A stretch of DNA of 64,000 nt from Olivibacter sp. XZL3 (GTDB taxonomy: Bacteria; Bacteroidota; Bacteroidia; Sphingobacteriales; Sphingobacteriaceae): the NCBI RefSeq assembly GCF_004368405.1, contig NZ_SBJH01000008.1, positions 186,001 through 250,000 on the forward strand, written 5' to 3'. A program made the position numbers and the translations under genes. The notes under the pieces were generated by a model. The model was not told where the DNA came from. It was given only the letters and a program-made list of their open reading frames with translations, and searched no databases. Positions 38,909 to 46,709 of this stretch are shown here, one piece after another. Every line of letters begins with the position of its first letter. Position 1 is the stretch's first letter.

Positions 38909-38962
38909 GAAACGCATCATATAAAAAAGTAATGAGTATTACTTTTTTATATGATGCGTTTC
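38909..38962. promoter_or_regulatory. 25-bp perfect inverted repeat with 4-base loop
   Basis: Arms 38909-38933 and 38938-38962 are perfect reverse complements around gagt. The arms contain a 6-A / 6-T run, but there is no T tract after the hairpin, so it is a poor ordinary terminator. The inner dyad AGTAAT-gagt-ATTACT has the 4-base spacing of FNR/FixK-type operators (TTGAT-N4-ATCAA). Confidence 0.8.
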
Positions 38963-38979
38963 ATCTCTTTACAAGTTGG

Positions 38980-39011
38980 TTCCTTTTAGTTTTGTACGAA
39001 GCTAAAAGGAA
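38980..39011 (+). promoter_or_regulatory. Promoter element and 10-bp dyad before the cco series
   Basis: TTCCTTTTAG (38980-38989) and CTAAAAGGAA (39002-39011) form a perfect 10-bp dyad with a 12-base spacer. TAGTTTTG (38986-38993) within it matches the -7 consensus. There is no -33 TTTG, as expected for an activated promoter. The predicted start lies near 38997, about 61 bases after the centre of the upstream dyad. Confidence 0.5.
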
Positions 39012-39034
39012 TACTATTAACACAAACCAACACT

Positions 39035-39466
39035 ATGAAGGCCATCGCTTACAGCATAAATGTAAATGAAAAAGAGCACCTTGTCAGATCCAACGCGAAA
39101 ACGCACGACTTGACGCTTATCTCAAACGAGCTTAATGCTTCTACCCTGTCATATTGTGGTGGGAAAACCGTTATTATCGTATCCGGAAGGGATATTGTAG
39201 ACCAAGCGTTGCTTCGTTCTCTTAAACAAATGGGCGTTAGATATATCGTTACGCGATCGAAGACTACCACCCATATAGATCTGCAAAGCGCTGCACAACT
39301 GGGTATTAAAGTAGCCAACAACGCCAGTGACGACCAATCGATAGAAAATACCGCTAAACAAACTATCCGCAATTTAGACCTATGGGAAGCTGGGCGTTGC
39401 GTGGGCCATTCCTGCTGTTGTTACGATTGTAATAACGTAAAAAACAATAGTTCAAGCAAAGTTTAA
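39035..39466 (+). CDS. Truncated D-lactate-dehydrogenase-like domain with Cys-rich tail
   Basis: A 143-residue protein resembling only the N-terminal part of D-2-hydroxyacid dehydrogenases of the LdhA type: MKAIAYSINVNEKEHLVR, LLRSLKQMGVRYIVTRSKTT and HIDLQSAAQLGIKVANNAS. The NAD-binding domain and catalytic Arg/Glu/His are absent, so it cannot be a normal dehydrogenase. Instead it ends in RCVGHSCCCYDC (Cys122, His125, Cys127-129, Cys132), a likely metal, heme or redox site. It starts after the regulatory dyads and 9 bases before hemN, so it leads the hemN-cco series. A maturation or redox-sensing role is inference. Confidence 0.75.
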   Translation: MKAIAYSINVNEKEHLVRSNAKTHDLTLISNELNASTLSYCGGKTVIIVSGRDIVDQALLRSLKQMGVRYIVTRSKTTTHIDLQSAAQLGIKVANNASDDQSIENTAKQTIRNLDLWEAGRCVGHSCCCYDCNNVKNNSSSKV

Positions 39467-39475
39467 CCTGATGGC

Positions 39476-40828
39476 ATGGAAAAGCAGTTAATCGATTATA
39501 TTAAAAAATACAATATTGCCGCGCCACGTTACACCAGCTATCCGACCGTTCCGCATTGGGATACGGCGAGCTGGACAACGGGAGCCTGGATTTCGGCGGT
39601 TCAAAGCGCTGCACTGGAGTCGGCCGGCGAAGTAAGTCTGTATATACACCTACCCTATTGCGAACGGTTATGCACCTATTGTGGCTGCAACACGCGGATT
39701 ACCAAGAATCATCGTGTGGAACTTCCTTATATTGAATCTGTAATTAGCGAGTGGCGCCTATATTTGGAAAAATTGAATATAAAACCAAAAATAGTGGACC
39801 TCCATCTGGGCGGAGGTACGCCCACTTTTTTTAGTCCGGAAAACCTCGATTATCTAATTAAATCAATTTTACAAGAAGCGTCTGTTGGCGAGGATACAAC
39901 TTTTTCTTTTGAGGCGCATCCTGCAAACACCACGCGTGAGCATCTGGAAGTATTGTTCGCTTTAGGATTTCGGCGTTTAAGCTTAGGTATACAGGATTTT
40001 GATTCAGAGGTACAACGTATTATTAACCGTAAACAAAGTCCGGATGACGTGATCCGTGTTATGCAGGAGGCGCGGCATATCGGTTATACTTCCATCAATT
40101 TCGACTTGATCTATGGCCTGCCTAAACAGACGTTGGGGGGCATACGGGATACCATCCAACAGGCGATTGCCATGCACCCCGACCGAATTGCCTTTTACAG
40201 CTATGCGCATGTTCCATGGATCAAACCCGGACAGCGTTTGTATACCGAAAACGATCTGCCTTCGGACGAAGCTAAGTTAGCATTTTACTATGCCGGAAAG
40301 GAGATGATCATCAACGCGGGTTACCTTGACATTGGCATGGATCACTTCGCTTTTCCGACAGACAGTTTAGCACTGGCGGCAACGGAGGGAAAGCTCCACC
40401 GGAATTTTATGGGTTATACGGATATCAAACCCTCCTTGCTTTTAGGGCTGGGCGTTTCGTCCATCAGCGATGCTGGAGCGGCGTATGCACAGAACGTTAA
40501 AAGCGTGGAGGAATATCGTGCACTGCTAAGTAAAGGCGAGTTTCCACTTTTCAAAGGGCATATACAAACCGCCAGCGATATAGACGTGAAGAAACAGATT
40601 CTCCACATTATGTGCGATGGAAAGCTTCCTCTCTCGGAATTTCAGCTTCCAACTGAAGTGTTGAAAAGATTGGAGCCTTTGATAGCCGACGGCTTCGTTT
40701 TACTTGAGCCTCATCGGCTCAGGGTAACAGCACTTGGGAGGTCTTTTTTACGCATCATCTGTATGGCATTTGATGAACGGTACCACGCCAACGAAGTAGA
40801 TAGACCCTTATTTAGTAAAGCAGTATAG
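39476..40828 (+). CDS. hemN: Oxygen-independent coproporphyrinogen III oxidase
   Basis: A radical SAM enzyme that makes protoporphyrinogen IX without oxygen, supplying heme under low oxygen. In 450 residues the [4Fe-4S]-binding motif CxxxCxxC is at Cys62, Cys66 and Cys69 (YCERLCTYCGC). LHLGGGTPTFF and the C-terminal HemN helical region follow. The length fits HemN rather than the shorter HemW. It is followed after 2 bases by ccoI and preceded after 9 bases by the truncated dehydrogenase-like gene, so it belongs to the cbb3 operon. Confidence 0.95.
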   Translation: MEKQLIDYIKKYNIAAPRYTSYPTVPHWDTASWTTGAWISAVQSAALESAGEVSLYIHLPYCERLCTYCGCNTRITKNHRVELPYIESVISEWRLYLEKLNIKPKIVDLHLGGGTPTFFSPENLDYLIKSILQEASVGEDTTFSFEAHPANTTREHLEVLFALGFRRLSLGIQDFDSEVQRIINRKQSPDDVIRVMQEARHIGYTSINFDLIYGLPKQTLGGIRDTIQQAIAMHPDRIAFYSYAHVPWIKPGQRLYTENDLPSDEAKLAFYYAGKEMIINAGYLDIGMDHFAFPTDSLALAATEGKLHRNFMGYTDIKPSLLLGLGVSSISDAGAAYAQNVKSVEEYRALLSKGEFPLFKGHIQTASDIDVKKQILHIMCDGKLPLSEFQLPTEVLKRLEPLIADGFVLLEPHRLRVTALGRSFLRIICMAFDERYHANEVDRPLFSKAV

Positions 40829-40830
40829 CC

Positions 40831-43224
40831 ATGGATAAGTTGGAAACGGTACAAAAAGAGCAAACTTGTTTTCACTGCGGTGACGAGGTTAAACACCAAA
40901 CTTATGAAGTGGATAACCATCGCTTTTGTTGTCTTGGATGCAAAAGTGTTTACTTGCTATTAAATGAGCACCAATTGTCGCGTTATTATCAATACAATGC
41001 GCACCCCGGTAGCTCCGTAAAGGAAGAAGCCAACCGCTACTTCTATTTAGAAGAAGAAAACATTTCCAAAAGCCTGCTGGATTTTCAGGATGAGCGAATG
41101 AGTATTGTAACACTTTATATACCAGGTATCCATTGCAGTTCTTGCATCTGGTTGTTGGAGAGTCTCCACAAGCTTCATGCAGGAGTTGCCAGTTCCCGAA
41201 CTGATTTTTTACGCAAGGAAGTCCGTGTTACTTTTTATCACCAGCAGTTAAGTTTGAAACAATTAGTGGAATTATTGGCTTCAATTGGCTATCCGCCTGT
41301 GATCAGCTTGCAAGACACAACACAGGACAAAGTAGAGGAGCAAAAAAACCATCTTGTACGGAAGATTGCCGTCGCTGGCTTTTGTTTCGGCAACTCGATG
41401 ATGATTAGTTTTCCCGAATATTTTGGAATTGGCGCTTTTGAGAAAGACTATGCTCAATTGTTCGGTTGGATCAATTTAACATTTGCCTTACCTGTTATGT
41501 TCTATAGCGGAAGCGATTATTTCGTTTCTAGCTTAAAAAGTTTAAAACAGCGTCGCCTAAACTTAGACGTTCCTTTGGCGCTGGGAATTTTGATCCTTTT
41601 TGTGCGTTCCGCCTGGGAAATTCTAAATGGAACTGGCGCTGGCTTTTCGGACACGCTCTGCGGATTAATCTTCTTTTTATTGGTTGGCAGATGGGTACAG
41701 CAAAAGACCTATCATCATCTTTCCTTTGAGCGGGATTACCGCTCTTATTTTCCGGTAGCGGTTACAAAAATTCATGAAGGGCAGGAAAAAACGGTCGCGC
41801 TTGCCAACATACAGGTCGGTGATCGCATTTTGATCCGGAACAATGAGATCGTTCCGGCCGATGCCATCTTACTAAAGGGTCAGGCTTGCATTGATTTTAG
41901 TTTTGTTACGGGCGAGTCGGTTCCGGTTGAGAAAGTACTCGGTGAAATCATTTATGCCGGCGGTCGGCAAACCGAACAGATTATTGAGTTAGAGGTAGTA
42001 AAACCAGTATCACAAAGTTATTTAACCAGTCTATGGAACGCTCCCGAACAAGCGGAAAGGAAAGTCTTTTTTCAATCTTTTAGCAATAAAATTAGCCGTT
42101 ATTTTACACCAATTCTTCTGAGTATTGCCTTAGCAAGCGCATTCTTTTGGGGAAGCGCCGGTGATGCACAACGGGCCTGGTCGGCTTTTACAGCCGTTTT
42201 AATTATCGGTTGCCCCTGTGCATTGGCGCTGAGCTCTCCATTCACGCTTTCGGCTGTACTTAGCGTTTTTGACAGAAATGGTCTGTTTATGAAGGACACC
42301 TTGGCTATAGAAAAGATGGCTGAGATTAATACTCTCGTGTTCGATAAGACTGGAACAATCAGCACACTCAGCGACGACCGCTTTCACTTTGAGGGAAAAT
42401 TGACGGCAATGGAAGCGTCTATGGTGTTTTCTGTATGCCGTAATTCCAATCATCCGCAGAGTCGGAAGATCGCAAAGGCGTTCGGCGAAACTTGCCGGAT
42501 CCTACCGATGAGCTCTTACGTTGAGACGCCGGGAAGCGGAATTCAGGCTACCATAGCAGGCAAAGACATTTTAATTGGCAGCCGTTCGTTTGCTGCTACG
42601 GATAAGGATCTATTTAAAGTCGCCGGTACCTATGTACGTATTGACGGAGAAACCAAAGGTGTTTTTTGTGTAGAACAGAAGTGGCGGAGTGGCTTAGCAT
42701 CGGTGATTTCCAACTTGAGCCATGGGTATCGCCTGCATTTATTATCGGGAGATGGTGAAAAGGATGCAAAGGCTTTATCCTTACTTTTTCCTCACAAAGA
42801 ATATTTAAATTTTAATCAGTTGCCCGCCGATAAACTGTCTTATGTAGAAAAGTTACAGCACAACTGTCAAAAAGTGGCCATGATTGGTGATGGTTTGAAT
42901 GACGCAGGCGCTCTAAAAAGCGCGGATTTAGGTATTGCGGTAAGTGACGATGTTAATAATTTTTCGCCCGCATGTGATGCGATTATGAGCGGCGCATCCT
43001 TCGAAAAATTACCTCGGTTTTTTGGCTTTGCCAAGCGGGCGATGCGTATTATATACAGCAGTTTTGTGATTTCCCTTTTATATAACTTATTGGGTATGTA
43101 CTTTGCGACACAGGGCAGTTTATCTCCCTTGATTGCCGCTATCTTAATGCCGCTAAGTACAATTACGATTATAAGTTTCACGAGTCTGGCCACCCGGCTT
43201 TACGCTTATAAATATCATCTATAA
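40831..43224 (+). CDS. ccoI: CcoI-type copper P-type ATPase for cbb3 assembly
   Basis: A 797-residue P1B ATPase that delivers copper for the cbb3 oxidase binuclear centre. The N terminus has a CxxC-type zinc-finger-like domain (CFHCGDEV, then CCLGCKSVY) typical of CcoI/FixI. An HMA-like segment with GIHCSSCIWLLE, the TGES loop, the metal-site IIGCPCALALSS, DKTGTIST and GDGLNDAGAL follow. Its stop overlaps the ccoS start by one base (TAATG type), which supports coupled translation. Confidence 0.93.
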   Translation: MDKLETVQKEQTCFHCGDEVKHQTYEVDNHRFCCLGCKSVYLLLNEHQLSRYYQYNAHPGSSVKEEANRYFYLEEENISKSLLDFQDERMSIVTLYIPGIHCSSCIWLLESLHKLHAGVASSRTDFLRKEVRVTFYHQQLSLKQLVELLASIGYPPVISLQDTTQDKVEEQKNHLVRKIAVAGFCFGNSMMISFPEYFGIGAFEKDYAQLFGWINLTFALPVMFYSGSDYFVSSLKSLKQRRLNLDVPLALGILILFVRSAWEILNGTGAGFSDTLCGLIFFLLVGRWVQQKTYHHLSFERDYRSYFPVAVTKIHEGQEKTVALANIQVGDRILIRNNEIVPADAILLKGQACIDFSFVTGESVPVEKVLGEIIYAGGRQTEQIIELEVVKPVSQSYLTSLWNAPEQAERKVFFQSFSNKISRYFTPILLSIALASAFFWGSAGDAQRAWSAFTAVLIIGCPCALALSSPFTLSAVLSVFDRNGLFMKDTLAIEKMAEINTLVFDKTGTISTLSDDRFHFEGKLTAMEASMVFSVCRNSNHPQSRKIAKAFGETCRILPMSSYVETPGSGIQATIAGKDILIGSRSFAATDKDLFKVAGTYVRIDGETKGVFCVEQKWRSGLASVISNLSHGYRLHLLSGDGEKDAKALSLLFPHKEYLNFNQLPADKLSYVEKLQHNCQKVAMIGDGLNDAGALKSADLGIAVSDDVNNFSPACDAIMSGASFEKLPRFFGFAKRAMRIIYSSFVISLLYNLLGMYFATQGSLSPLIAAILMPLSTITIISFTSLATRLYAYKYHL

Positions 43225-43421
43225 TGAGCGCCATATTTTTTCTGATCGGTTGCAGCGTGCTGATTGCTTTACTGTTTTTAGGCGCCTTTATTTGGGCCAA
43301 TAAAAGCGGACAGCACGATGATACCTATACACCTGCTATTCGTGTTCTTTTCGAAGACGATTTCCCGTCTGAGGAGAAAGAACTTGATCGTCAGGTTAAC
43401 CTGGGCGAAGAAAATAAGTGA
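43224..43421 (+). CDS. ccoS: CcoS, cbb3 oxidase assembly protein
   Basis: A 65-residue single-pass membrane protein with helix FFLIGCSVLIALLFLGAFIWA. It is followed by the family's short acidic tail with VRVLFEDD-like (here IRVLFEDDFP). CcoS is needed for insertion of cofactors into the oxidase. It sits exactly where expected, overlapping ccoI and 83 bases before ccoNO. Confidence 0.92.
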   Translation: MSAIFFLIGCSVLIALLFLGAFIWANKSGQHDDTYTPAIRVLFEDDFPSEEKELDRQVNLGEENK

Positions 43422-43504
43422 CAACAATCATCTTTTTGCCCAATCGGCGTCACTCGTAAGGAAGTGGAGCCGATGTACCTTTACCGCTGTAAAAATACTA
43501 AACT

Positions 43505-45616
43505 ATGCACCTTGAAACATTTAATTACGATAACAAAATTGTAAGGAATTTCGGTATAGCAACCATTTTCTGGGGAATTGTCGGCATGTCAGTCGGCCTC
43601 CTGGTAGCTGTACAACTGGTATGGCCGTTCATGAATTTAAACAGTCCCTTTACCACCTTTGGACGCATTCGGCCTTTACACACCAATGCCGTTATTTTCG
43701 CCTTCGTAGGTAATGGCATTTTTATGGGGGTCTACTACTCGTTGCAGCGGCTTCTCAAAGCGCGGATGTATAGCGACCTACTGAGTCGCATTCACTTCTG
43801 GGGCTGGCAGCTCGTTATTTTGGCCGCCGCCATTACACTGCCACTGGGTTTTACCACATCACACGAGTATGCGGAGCTTGAATGGCCTATTGACATCGCT
43901 ATAACCCTTATTTGGGTGGTTTTTGGTATCAATATGTTCGGTACCATCATCAAAAGACGCGAGCGCCATATGTATGTGGCTATCTGGTTTTATATTGCGA
44001 CCTTTGTAACGATTGCGGTACTTCATATTGTAAACTCCGTTGAATTACCCATTTCGGCCTGGAAAAGTTACTATTTATATGCGGGTGTACAAGATGCTCT
44101 TGTACAATGGTGGTATGGTCATAACGCGGTCGCTTTCTTTTTGACAACCCCCTATTTGGGCATGATGTATTACTTTCTGCCTAAGATGGCCAATCGGCCA
44201 GTTTACTCGTATAAGCTTAGTATATTACATTTTTGGTCGCTCATCTTTATCTATATATGGGCCGGTCCGCACCATTTGTTATACACATCTTTGCCGGGTT
44301 GGGCGCAGTCATTAGGCGTTGTGTTTTCCATTATGCTCATTGCACCAAGTTGGGGAGGTATGATCAATGGCTTATTGACTTTACGCGGAGCGTGGGACAA
44401 AGTGCGTGCTGAACCTACCTTAAAGTTTATGGTCGTCGCCTTAACGGCTTATGGTATGGCCACTTTTGAAGGGCCTATGCTCTCTTTAAAGCAAGTAAAT
44501 GCCATTGCTCACTTTACCGACTGGATTGTTGCGCACGTGCATGTTGGCGCATTGGGCTGGAACGGTTTTATGACCTTCGCCATCTTATATTGGGCAATAC
44601 CGAGAATATACGGAACTACGTTATACTCTAAAAAATTAGCGAGCGTACACTTCTGGGTAGGTACCCTTGGCATTCTTTTTTACGCAATTCCGATGTATTG
44701 GGCGGCCGTGGTGCAAGGGCTTATGTGGAAAGAGTTTACTCCAGAAGGCGTTTTGAAGTACCCAAGCTTCTTAGCCACTACCCTACAAATTTTACCGATG
44801 CATATGTTACGGGCCGTTGGTGGTACGCTGTACCTGAGTGGTGCTTTATTGATGACATATAACCTCGTCCGTACGATGCGGAAAGGAAAGTTGATCGCAA
44901 ATGAACCTGCTGAAGCGATGGCTTTAGCGCCTCTTCGCGTCAACGAGAAATCTACACATAGAAGATTAGAGAGAAAGCCAGCACTTTTCATGGTTCTTGC
45001 GCTGATCGTTATACTGATTGGCGGTATGGTGGAAATGATGCCAACTTTTATGATCTCGTCCAATGTGCCCACGATTAGCAGCGTGAAACCTTATACGCCA
45101 CTGGAGCTTCAAGGGCGGGATATTTATATCCGGGAAGGCTGTGTAAACTGCCACTCGCAAACCATCCGTCCCTTCCGTTCAGAAACAGCCAGGTATGGCG
45201 AATACAGCAAAGCCGGTGAATTCGTATACGACCACCCTTTTCTCTGGGGATCAAAACGTACCGGGCCGGATCTGCATCGGGTGGGCAAAAAATATCCAAA
45301 CAAGTGGCATTATGATCATTTGATGGATCCTACTATTACTTCGCCCGGTAGTATTATGCCTCCTTATCCTTGGTTGATCAGTCAGGAATTGGATACAACT
45401 AGTACTTCCAGTAAAATCATTGCCATGCGTAAATTAGGCGTTCCGTACCCTGACGGGTATGAACAGCAAGCGAACGCCGATTTGGTTAAGCAGGCAAAGT
45501 TGATCGCCGATGACCTGAAAGAAAATCAGGTTGATGTAATGAGTGACCGAGAAATTATTGCCATCGTGGCCTATCTCCAGCGGTTAGGAACCGATATAAA
45601 AGTAGCTGAAAAATAG
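43505..45616 (+). CDS. ccoNO: Fused cbb3 oxidase subunits I and II (CcoN-CcoO)
   Basis: A 703-residue fusion. The N-terminal part (about residues 1-470) is the heme-copper subunit I: LHTNAVIFAFVGNG, YGHNAVAFFLTTPYLGMMYYFLPK and VHVGALGWNGF. The C-terminal part is CcoO, with a mono-heme site GCVNCH (Cys546, Cys549, His550), HRVGKKYPNKWHYDHL and SIMPPYPWL with the axial methionine region. In many bacteria these are two proteins; the fusion is a common state in Bacteroidota. It is the catalytic core of the high-affinity terminal oxidase used at low oxygen. Confidence 0.96.
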   Translation: MHLETFNYDNKIVRNFGIATIFWGIVGMSVGLLVAVQLVWPFMNLNSPFTTFGRIRPLHTNAVIFAFVGNGIFMGVYYSLQRLLKARMYSDLLSRIHFWGWQLVILAAAITLPLGFTTSHEYAELEWPIDIAITLIWVVFGINMFGTIIKRRERHMYVAIWFYIATFVTIAVLHIVNSVELPISAWKSYYLYAGVQDALVQWWYGHNAVAFFLTTPYLGMMYYFLPKMANRPVYSYKLSILHFWSLIFIYIWAGPHHLLYTSLPGWAQSLGVVFSIMLIAPSWGGMINGLLTLRGAWDKVRAEPTLKFMVVALTAYGMATFEGPMLSLKQVNAIAHFTDWIVAHVHVGALGWNGFMTFAILYWAIPRIYGTTLYSKKLASVHFWVGTLGILFYAIPMYWAAVVQGLMWKEFTPEGVLKYPSFLATTLQILPMHMLRAVGGTLYLSGALLMTYNLVRTMRKGKLIANEPAEAMALAPLRVNEKSTHRRLERKPALFMVLALIVILIGGMVEMMPTFMISSNVPTISSVKPYTPLELQGRDIYIREGCVNCHSQTIRPFRSETARYGEYSKAGEFVYDHPFLWGSKRTGPDLHRVGKKYPNKWHYDHLMDPTITSPGSIMPPYPWLISQELDTTSTSSKIIAMRKLGVPYPDGYEQQANADLVKQAKLIADDLKENQVDVMSDREIIAIVAYLQRLGTDIKVAEK

Positions 45617-45626
45617 ATTTTTAAAT

Positions 45627-45806
45627 ATGTTTAAGCAAATAACTGATTTAGGAGGTAATGAGTGGTACCTTATTATCTCCCTATGGATATTCCTTGTCTT
45701 CTTTATTCTGGTTGCTGTGTTGCTTTTTAGAATGCGCAAGCCTTATAGCGATTATATGAGTCAGCTCCCATTGGAAGAAGAGGAAGCCAGACAAGGTATT
45801 AACTGA
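45627..45806 (+). CDS. ccoQ: CcoQ-like small subunit (59 aa)
   Basis: A 59-residue protein from the ATG at 45627: a single transmembrane helix (LIISLWIFLVFFILVAVLLF) followed by RMRKPYSDYMSQLPLEEEEARQ. The short length, single helix and acidic tail match CcoQ/FixQ, the small stabilising subunit. It lies 10 bases after ccoNO and 19 before ccoP, the standard position. It is easily missed because it is under 60 residues. Confidence 0.85.
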   Translation: MFKQITDLGGNEWYLIISLWIFLVFFILVAVLLFRMRKPYSDYMSQLPLEEEEARQGIN

Positions 45807-45825
45807 CTAAAAACAACAGCATCGT

Positions 45826-46683
45826 ATGAACAATTTTTTATTACGGATAGATCCTGTCGCAGCTGTGGAAAACAGCCTTGGTAGCGGAAATATCCATCGG
45901 GATATCTTAATTATTACCCTTTTGGTAGTAGCCTTGCTTGTGTTGGTCGCAGCTGTTGTGTTGCACAAAGCGTTTAAGACCCTTATTCGTGTCACCATGC
46001 CCGAGATCGAGTTAAGCGAAGCCGCTAGCGCTAAGGCAAGAAAAGCGGAGCGACGTGAGCGCTTGAAAATGCGGTGGAACAAACTAATGGGACTGCGGCC
46101 CTTGGCAGAGGAAGAGGACTTATTGATTGACCATGCCTATGACGGTATTAAAGAATTGGACAATCCCACTCCAGTGTGGTTTATGGGACTTTTTTATGCA
46201 ACAATGGTCTTTGGTCTGGTTTACTTTTCCGTATATCATGTTTTTGGCTGGGGATTGAATCAGGACGACGAATATCAGCAGGAAATGTTAGTAGCGGAAA
46301 AGGAGCGTCAAGTATACCTGGCCAGTCAAGCCAATAATGTAGACGAAAACACGGTAGAAATAGACAATAGTGCCGAAATCTTGGCGGAAGGCAAGGCTGT
46401 ATTTAATCAAAATTGCGTTGCTTGCCATGGGGCGCTGGGCGAAGGCGGAATTGGACCTAACCTAACGGATGCCTACTGGTTACATGGCGGTAGCATTAAA
46501 GCCGTATTCAAGACAATTAAACGAGGTGTTCCGGATAAGGGTATGATTGCCTGGGAACAACAATTGTCGCCGGGACAGATCGCTCAAGTGGCCAATTACA
46601 TTTTGTCGCTGCAAGGTACCACGCCACCAAACGCTAAAGCGCCTCAGGGCGATCTCGATACAGAGGCGAGCGTGGTGAACTAA
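45826..46683 (+). CDS. ccoP: cbb3 oxidase subunit III (CcoP), mono-heme type
   Basis: A 285-residue membrane-anchored cytochrome c. It has an N-terminal segment with a hydrophobic helix (ILIITLLVVALLVLVAAVVL), a second hydrophobic region near residues 125-145 and a single c-type heme site NCVACH (Cys197, Cys200, His201), with the axial methionine in DKGMIAWEQQL. Proteobacterial CcoP has two hemes; this has one, common in Bacteroidota. It passes electrons from a soluble or membrane cytochrome to CcoO. Confidence 0.93.
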   Translation: MNNFLLRIDPVAAVENSLGSGNIHRDILIITLLVVALLVLVAAVVLHKAFKTLIRVTMPEIELSEAASAKARKAERRERLKMRWNKLMGLRPLAEEEDLLIDHAYDGIKELDNPTPVWFMGLFYATMVFGLVYFSVYHVFGWGLNQDDEYQQEMLVAEKERQVYLASQANNVDENTVEIDNSAEILAEGKAVFNQNCVACHGALGEGGIGPNLTDAYWLHGGSIKAVFKTIKRGVPDKGMIAWEQQLSPGQIAQVANYILSLQGTTPPNAKAPQGDLDTEASVVN

Positions 46684-46709
46684 TGATTGAAAGTTAATAA
46701 GCAAAGCAC

